Assembly: GCA_017522795.1 (NCBI GenBank)
Contig: JAFWXZ010000035.1
Location: 1-34,028, forward strand
Reading direction: 5' to 3'
Length of the DNA stretch: 34,028 bases
From: Clostridia bacterium
Lineage (GTDB): Bacteria > Bacillota > Clostridia > Oscillospirales > CAG-272
The notes beneath the pieces were generated by a model that saw only the letters and a list, made by a program, of their open reading frames with translations, was not told the origin of the DNA and ran no database searches. This document shows, piece by piece, positions 30,379-34,028 of this stretch (the first letter of the stretch is position 1; the number at the start of each line of letters is the position of its first letter). Made by a program: the position numbers and the translations under genes.

Positions 30379-31341
30379 TTATCTGCCGAGTCCTGCGGCA
30401 CCAACGATACCCGCATCGTTGCCAAGGGTGGCAACCTTGATTTGGGTTTTCTTGTTATTGGCTCTGGTGTACTGCTCGGATGCAACAATGATGGAAAGGG
30501 GCTCAATAAGCTTTTCCTTTTCACCCGATACGCCGCCGCCAATACAGATAATCTCGGGCTGGAAGGTATTAACAAGATTTGTAATGCCAACCGCCAGATT
30601 GTTTATGTACTCGTTTACGATCGCCTCGCCGTGAGCATCTCCGCGATACTTCGCGTTGAATGCCGTTCTCGCGCTTACCTTTCCCTCGCGGTCAGCGCAG
30701 TCAAAGAGCAGGGAAGGAATACCCTTTATTTTAAGCTCCTTCATCTTTGCTTTTGTAATGTCGGTGAGAGCGGATGCAGAGGAATATGCCTCCCAGCAGC
30801 CACGTCTGCCGCAGGAGCACTGTCTGCCGCCTGCCATAATTACCGTGTGACCAAGCTCCGCGCCCGCGTCGTTAAGTCCGCCTGAGAAAATCTTGCCGTC
30901 GAGGATAATTCCACCTCCAACACCTGTGCCGAGAGTGACCATTATAGAGCTTTTGCTGCCTCTTGCCGCGCCTACCAGCGCCTCGCCGAGAGCCGCCGCG
31001 TTTGCGTCGTTGGCAATATATATTTTAGAAATGGGCATATGCTTCTTGAATATCTCTGCCATCGGGAAGTTTTTAAAGGGCAGATTGTTGGAATATTCAA
31101 CTATACCGAGTCTTGAGTTAGCAATACCGGGTGTAGCGATGCCGACGTATTCAATGTCGGCGAGAGTGAGGTTGTTTCTTACAACCAGCTTTAACGCCAG
31201 CTCGGCCATATCCGCCACGATCTCCTCACCGCTTCTGTGGGCGAGGGTAAGGGTAGACTCCTTGTCGATAATATTGAGATTTGCGTCACAAAGACCTGCC
31301 TTGATATTTGTTCCGCCAAGGTCGATTCCTATAGTATACAT
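30379..31341 (-). CDS. ROK-family sugar kinase, probable glucokinase (320 aa)
   Basis: The N-terminal phosphate-binding motif GIDLGGTNIKAGL (5-17), the catalytic region IANDANAAALGE (109-120; Asp112), GTGVGGGII (138-146) and the zinc site His165-x9-Cys175-x-Cys177-x4-Cys182 (CSCGRRGCWEA) define a ROK kinase. Its pattern matches the clostridial and bacillar glucokinases (GlcK/GlkA), which phosphorylate glucose, but some ROK enzymes use N-acetyl sugars, and its neighbour glmM makes that worth keeping open. I chose ATG 31341, with GGAGGAAAG directly upstream. A 26-residue extension to 31416 would run through the promoter. Glucose released from starch would be a natural substrate given the starch-binding proteins at the left of the window. 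Confidence 0.93.
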   Translation of the reverse strand: MYTIGIDLGGTNIKAGLCDANLNIIDKESTLTLAHRSGEEIVADMAELALKLVVRNNLTLADIEYVGIATPGIANSRLGIVEYSNNLPFKNFPMAEIFKKHMPISKIYIANDANAAALGEALVGAARGSKSSIMVTLGTGVGGGIILDGKIFSGGLNDAGAELGHTVIMAGGRQCSCGRRGCWEAYSSASALTDITKAKMKELKIKGIPSLLFDCADREGKVSARTAFNAKYRGDAHGEAIVNEYINNLAVGITNLVNTFQPEIICIGGGVSGEKEKLIEPLSIIVASEQYTRANNKKTQIKVATLGNDAGIVGAAGLGR

Positions 31342-31387
31342 ACTTTCCTCCGAGGATTTTATTTTGTTTTTAATATATACCACATAA

Positions 31388-31416
31388 ATTATATATATTT
31401 TTCTCCCCGATGTCAA
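31388..31416 (-). promoter_or_regulatory. Consensus promoter of the ROK kinase gene
   Basis: On the - strand, a perfect TTGACA, a 17-nt spacer and a perfect TATAAT, with a short leader of about 40 nt before the ATG at 31341. It is the strongest sigma-A match in the window. Confidence 0.85.
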
Positions 31417-31431
31417 GGGATTATTTCAAAA

Positions 31432-31513
31432 TTCACAAACTAAGCTGTCAAAGGACTCTGTTCACAAAAAATTAACAATTATACCGAAGCAAAGCTATTG
31501 AAATATTCACAAA
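31432..31513. repeat. Three TTCACAAA direct repeats
   Basis: TTCACAAA occurs at 31432-31439, 31461-31468 and 31506-31513 in the divergent intergenic region. The last copy lies in the spacer of the nifS promoter. Spacing (29 and 45 nt) is irregular, so operator function is only a possibility. Confidence 0.45.
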
Positions 31514-31526
31514 AATAGTATACAAT
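31498..31526 (+). promoter_or_regulatory. Promoter of the cysteine desulfurase gene
   Basis: TTGAAA (31498-31503), a 17-nt spacer and TACAAT (31521-31526), about 48 nt before the TTG start at 31575. No IscR gene is nearby, so control by IscR cannot be inferred. Confidence 0.7.
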
Positions 31527-31574
31527 AACTACGTTAAATATTTAAGTATATTTTGAAAGGAATTATAAAGCATT

Positions 31575-32762
31575 TTGGCAAGATTTGTATATGCAGATAA
31601 CGCGGCGACAACCCCCGTCAGCCGTGAGGTAATAGAAGCTATGATGCCCTGCTTCGAGAGCGAATGGGGAAATCCCTCCAGCCCTCACTCTATGGGTATC
31701 TCGGCGAAGGATATGCTTGACGACGCGCGAGAGAGAATCGCTGCCGTCCTCGGCTGCACCGCTGGTGAGATCTACTTCACCTCCTGTGGCACCGAGTCGG
31801 ATAACTGGGCTATACGCGGCGCCGCTATGAGAATGAAGGCGAAGGGTAGAACCCACATCGTCACCAGCAAGATCGAGCATCACGCGGTTCTCCATACTTG
31901 CAAGGCTCTTGAGAAGGAGGGCTTTGAGGTCAGCTACGTGGGAGTTGACGAGTACGGTGTCGTAGATCTTGATGAGCTTCGCTCTCTCGTCACCGAGAAG
32001 ACCGCTCTTGTGGCAATTATGTTTGCCAACAACGAGATCGGCACTATCGAGCCTATTGAGGAGATCGTTGAGATCGCCCACGCAAAGGGCGCTTTGATGT
32101 TTACAGACGCCGTTCAGGCGGTCGGAAATGTTGATATCGATCTCTCAAAGCTCCGCGTAGATATGCTTGCTCTCTCAGGACATAAGCTCCACGCCCCCAA
32201 GGGCATCGGACTTCTCTTTATCAGAAAGGGAATCGTTATCAATAATCTTATCGAGGGCGGCGGTCAGGAGAAGCGTAAGAGAGGCGGTACCGAAAACCTG
32301 CCTTATATCGTCGGACTCGCAAGGGCGCTTGAGCTTGCAAAGGAGAATATGAAGTATCTCCCCGAGGTGGCAAGAAAGCGCGACAGACTTATCTCCGCTC
32401 TTACCAAGATCCCATATTCCAGCCTGAACGGACATCCTACCAAGCGTCTGCCGGGACTTGTGAATATCGGCTTTGAATTTATCGAGGGCGAGAGTATGCT
32501 TCTCTGGCTTGATATGAAGGGCATCTGCGCCTCCACGGGTTCAGCTTGCTCCTCCGCATCTCTCGATGCATCTCACGTCCTACTCGCCATCGGCGTTCCT
32601 CACGAGAAGGCTCACGGATCTCTCCGCCTGTCCATCTCCAAGGATACCACCGACGAGGATATCGATTACATTATTGAAAACGTCGCTCCCATTGTAGAAA
32701 AACTACGCAATATGAGTCCTCTTTGGGAAGATGTCGTAAAAAAGGAAACTGCTAATAAATAA
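31575..32762 (+). CDS. Cysteine desulfurase, NifS/IscS type (395 aa)
   Basis: A PLP enzyme that takes sulfur from cysteine for Fe-S cluster and thio-tRNA synthesis. YADNAATTPVS (6-16), CGTESDNWA, EHHAVLHTC (with the PLP-stacking His), the PLP lysine in SGHKLHAPKG (Lys204), RGGTEN and the active-site Cys325 in STGSACSSAS are all present. The short active-site loop with a single Cys fits the group I (NifS/IscS) class. The only plausible start is the TTG at 31575; AAAGGA lies about 14 nt upstream, which is long. The nifU-type scaffold gene follows after 16 nt and mnmA after that, so its sulfur probably serves both Fe-S assembly and tRNA 2-thiolation. Confidence 0.95.
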   Translation: MARFVYADNAATTPVSREVIEAMMPCFESEWGNPSSPHSMGISAKDMLDDARERIAAVLGCTAGEIYFTSCGTESDNWAIRGAAMRMKAKGRTHIVTSKIEHHAVLHTCKALEKEGFEVSYVGVDEYGVVDLDELRSLVTEKTALVAIMFANNEIGTIEPIEEIVEIAHAKGALMFTDAVQAVGNVDIDLSKLRVDMLALSGHKLHAPKGIGLLFIRKGIVINNLIEGGGQEKRKRGGTENLPYIVGLARALELAKENMKYLPEVARKRDRLISALTKIPYSSLNGHPTKRLPGLVNIGFEFIEGESMLLWLDMKGICASTGSACSSASLDASHVLLAIGVPHEKAHGSLRLSISKDTTDEDIDYIIENVAPIVEKLRNMSPLWEDVVKKETANK

Positions 32763-32778
32763 AAAGAGGAAAAAACAA

Positions 32779-33219
32779 ATGAAATACAGTGAAAAGGTAA
32801 TGGATCACTTCACCAATCCGAGAAATGTTGGTGAGATTGAAAATGCCGACGGCGTAGGCGTTGTTGGAAACGCAAAGTGCGGCGATATTATGAAGATGTA
32901 TCTTAAAATTGACGAGAACGACGTGATCACCGATTGCAAGTTCAAGACCTTTGGTTGCGGTGCGGCTATCGCCACCTCTTCTATGGCTACCGAGCTTGTA
33001 AAGGGACATACCGTGTCCGAGGCTCTCAGCCTTACCAATAGCGCGGTGGTTGAGGCTCTTGACGGACTTCCCGCGATCAAGGTGCATTGCTCGGTTCTCG
33101 CCGAGGAGGCTATTAAGTCTGCGGTTGCCGATTACTATAACAAGATCGGCAGACCTATTGATTTTGACTACGATCCCGATCACGATGACGACCACGATCA
33201 CCACGTAGACGAGGATTAA
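32779..33219 (+). CDS. NifU/IscU-type Fe-S cluster scaffold with Asp/His-rich tail (146 aa)
   Basis: The first 125 residues are an IscU-like scaffold that receives sulfur from the cysteine desulfurase upstream. Ligands are Cys34 with Asp36 (NAKCGD), Cys60 (TFGCGAAIA) and Cys104 (VHCSVLAEEA), at the spacing normal for the family. An extra Cys53 is also seen. Residues about 128-146 form an unusual tail of Asp and His (DYDPDHDDDHDHHVDED) that may bind metal; this tail is not part of the standard domain. The ATG at 32779 has GAGGA upstream. It is co-transcribed with the desulfurase gene and followed by a terminator. Confidence 0.95.
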   Translation: MKYSEKVMDHFTNPRNVGEIENADGVGVVGNAKCGDIMKMYLKIDENDVITDCKFKTFGCGAAIATSSMATELVKGHTVSEALSLTNSAVVEALDGLPAIKVHCSVLAEEAIKSAVADYYNKIGRPIDFDYDPDHDDDHDHHVDED

Positions 33220-33247
33220 TCAATATATTTGACAATAATTGTTTTGC

Positions 33248-33275
33248 AAAAATCCGCGCATCAGAGCGGATTTTT
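33248..33275 (+). terminator. Terminator between nifU and mnmA
   Basis: AAAAATCCGC (33248-33257) pairs with GCGGATTTTT (33266-33275) around an 8-nt loop. The mnmA ribosome site begins just 17 nt later, so mnmA needs read-through or a promoter not obvious here. Confidence 0.85.
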
Positions 33276-33297
33276 GACTTTCCACGGAGAAATTAAG

Positions 33298-34028
33298 ATG
33301 AAAATTCTTGTTGGAATAAGCGGCGGAGTTGACAGTGCCTATGCCGCAAAGAAGCTTTTGCTCGACGGTCATACGGTCGAGGGCGCGGTGCTCATAATGC
33401 ACGAACACACCGAGCTTTCTGCCGCCCGCGAGGCTGCCGCATCGGTGGGCATTGTTCTCCACGAGATAGACTGCCGCGGTGATTTCGAGGCAATAAAGCA
33501 GAATTTTGTTTCGGAATATGTAAGCGGAAGAACTCCGAACCCCTGCATCATCTGCAACGAGCGGGTGAAGTTCAGAACACTCTATGACTATGCTATGCAG
33601 CATGGCTTTGACGCCATTGCTACAGGCCATTACGCAAGGCTTACCGAGCTTGACGGAAGATTTGCCCTCGCTATGCCCGAGGACAGTCGAAAGGAGCAGA
33701 CATATATGCTCTACCGTCTGCCCCAGGAAATACTGTCAAAGCTTGTTCTTCCGCTTTGCGAGGGCAGAAAAAACGACATTCGCCTCATAGCCGAAGGTCA
33801 GGGTATCTCTGCCGCAAGCCGTGAGGACAGTCAGGAGATATGCTTCCTTCCGAACGGCGGTCACACCGATTATATCGAGTCGGTTGCGGGCAAATCCCCC
33901 GAAGGAGATTTTATTGATGAAAGCGGCAAGGTACTTGGCAGACACAAGGGAATAATTCACTATACCGTAGGACAGCGTAAGGGACTTGGCATCTCTCTTG
34001 GAGAGCGTGCCTTCGTTACCGAGATAGA
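33298..34028 (+). CDS. mnmA: tRNA-specific 2-thiouridylase MnmA (3' partial)
   Basis: The 243 visible residues are the N-terminal two-thirds or so of MnmA, which activates U34 of Lys, Glu and Gln tRNAs with ATP and adds sulfur from the desulfurase. The PP-loop motif SGGVDSAYAA (8-17), the first catalytic Cys83 in TPNPCIICN (79-87), ATGHYARL (108-115) and the second catalytic Cys182 in SQEICFLPN (178-186) are all present, as is TVGQRKGLG. The segment between the PP-loop and Cys83 is short compared with the E. coli type, so this looks like a compact form. The ATG at 33298 has CGGAGAAA upstream. The frame runs off the right edge, so the C-terminal domain and stop are not seen. Confidence 0.93.
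   Translation, partial: MKILVGISGGVDSAYAAKKLLLDGHTVEGAVLIMHEHTELSAAREAAASVGIVLHEIDCRGDFEAIKQNFVSEYVSGRTPNPCIICNERVKFRTLYDYAMQHGFDAIATGHYARLTELDGRFALAMPEDSRKEQTYMLYRLPQEILSKLVLPLCEGRKNDIRLIAEGQGISAASREDSQEICFLPNGGHTDYIESVAGKSPEGDFIDESGKVLGRHKGIIHYTVGQRKGLGISLGERAFVTEI

Overview
The window looks like a chromosomal segment of an uncultured, low-to-mid GC Gram-positive Clostridia bacterium, probably from the gut or rumen. The evidence is the Gram-positive replicative polymerase PolC, the zinc-ribbon form of L28, SpoVB- and YtvI-like membrane proteins, the block pyrH-frr-uppS-cdsA-dxr-rseP-ispG-polC, and secreted starch-binding proteins with Clostridia-style Cys/His repeats. No rRNA, tRNA, insertion sequence, prophage or CRISPR array is visible. 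Genus-level placement is not possible from the sequence alone.

Region 1 (1-7403) is the accessory part. It holds four consecutive + strand genes for secreted proteins; the first is cut by the window edge. The three complete ones have signal peptides followed by non-catalytic modules: CBM26-like starch-binding domains, X25-like pullulanase-associated domains, PPC-like beta-sandwich repeats and Cys/His repeats. No hydrolase domain is visible in any of them. All four end in a short, Phe-rich, amphipathic C-terminal segment of the form FF-x5-FF-x2-LFGG, usually after a Pro/Glu/Asp-rich linker. Each complete gene has its own very similar promoter (TTGTAT or TTGTAA, 17 nt, TGN-TATAAT), and all four are followed by a strong terminator. 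I read this as a non-catalytic, surface or extracellular starch-capture set with an undescribed C-terminal targeting or assembly module. It is the best candidate for a new system here.

Region 2 (7427-13931) is a set of single housekeeping genes in mixed orientation: a cyclophilin, a YtvI-like permease, a DUF6873 protein, rpmB, a SpoVB-like flippase, a CNNM/CorC-type membrane protein and a SLOG-family protein. The CNNM gene is preceded by a promoter, a 16-codon acidic open reading frame with a strong Shine-Dalgarno, and an intrinsic terminator. This looks like a leader-peptide attenuator.

Region 3 (14002-26684) is one long + strand operon: a split transketolase pair, then pyrH, frr, uppS, cdsA, dxr, rseP, ispG and polC. 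It joins UMP phosphorylation, ribosome recycling, MEP isoprenoid synthesis (dxr, ispG), undecaprenyl and phospholipid synthesis, intramembrane proteolysis and DNA replication. The usual rpsB-tsf genes are absent upstream of pyrH, and the transketolase pair sits in their place. A terminator-like hairpin lies between cdsA and dxr.

Region 4 (26699-31416) contains a tight three-gene cluster of small unknown proteins (- strand), a YfcE-type phosphodiesterase, and a - strand amino-sugar set: a ROK sugar kinase, a left-handed beta-helix acyltransferase and glmM. A perfect 14-bp inverted repeat covers the candidate promoter of the last two.

Region 5 (31498-34028) holds a NifS/IscS-type cysteine desulfurase, a NifU/IscU scaffold with an Asp/His-rich tail, and the start of mnmA, which runs off the right edge. 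Together they form a sulfur-transfer set for Fe-S clusters and tRNA 2-thiouridine.
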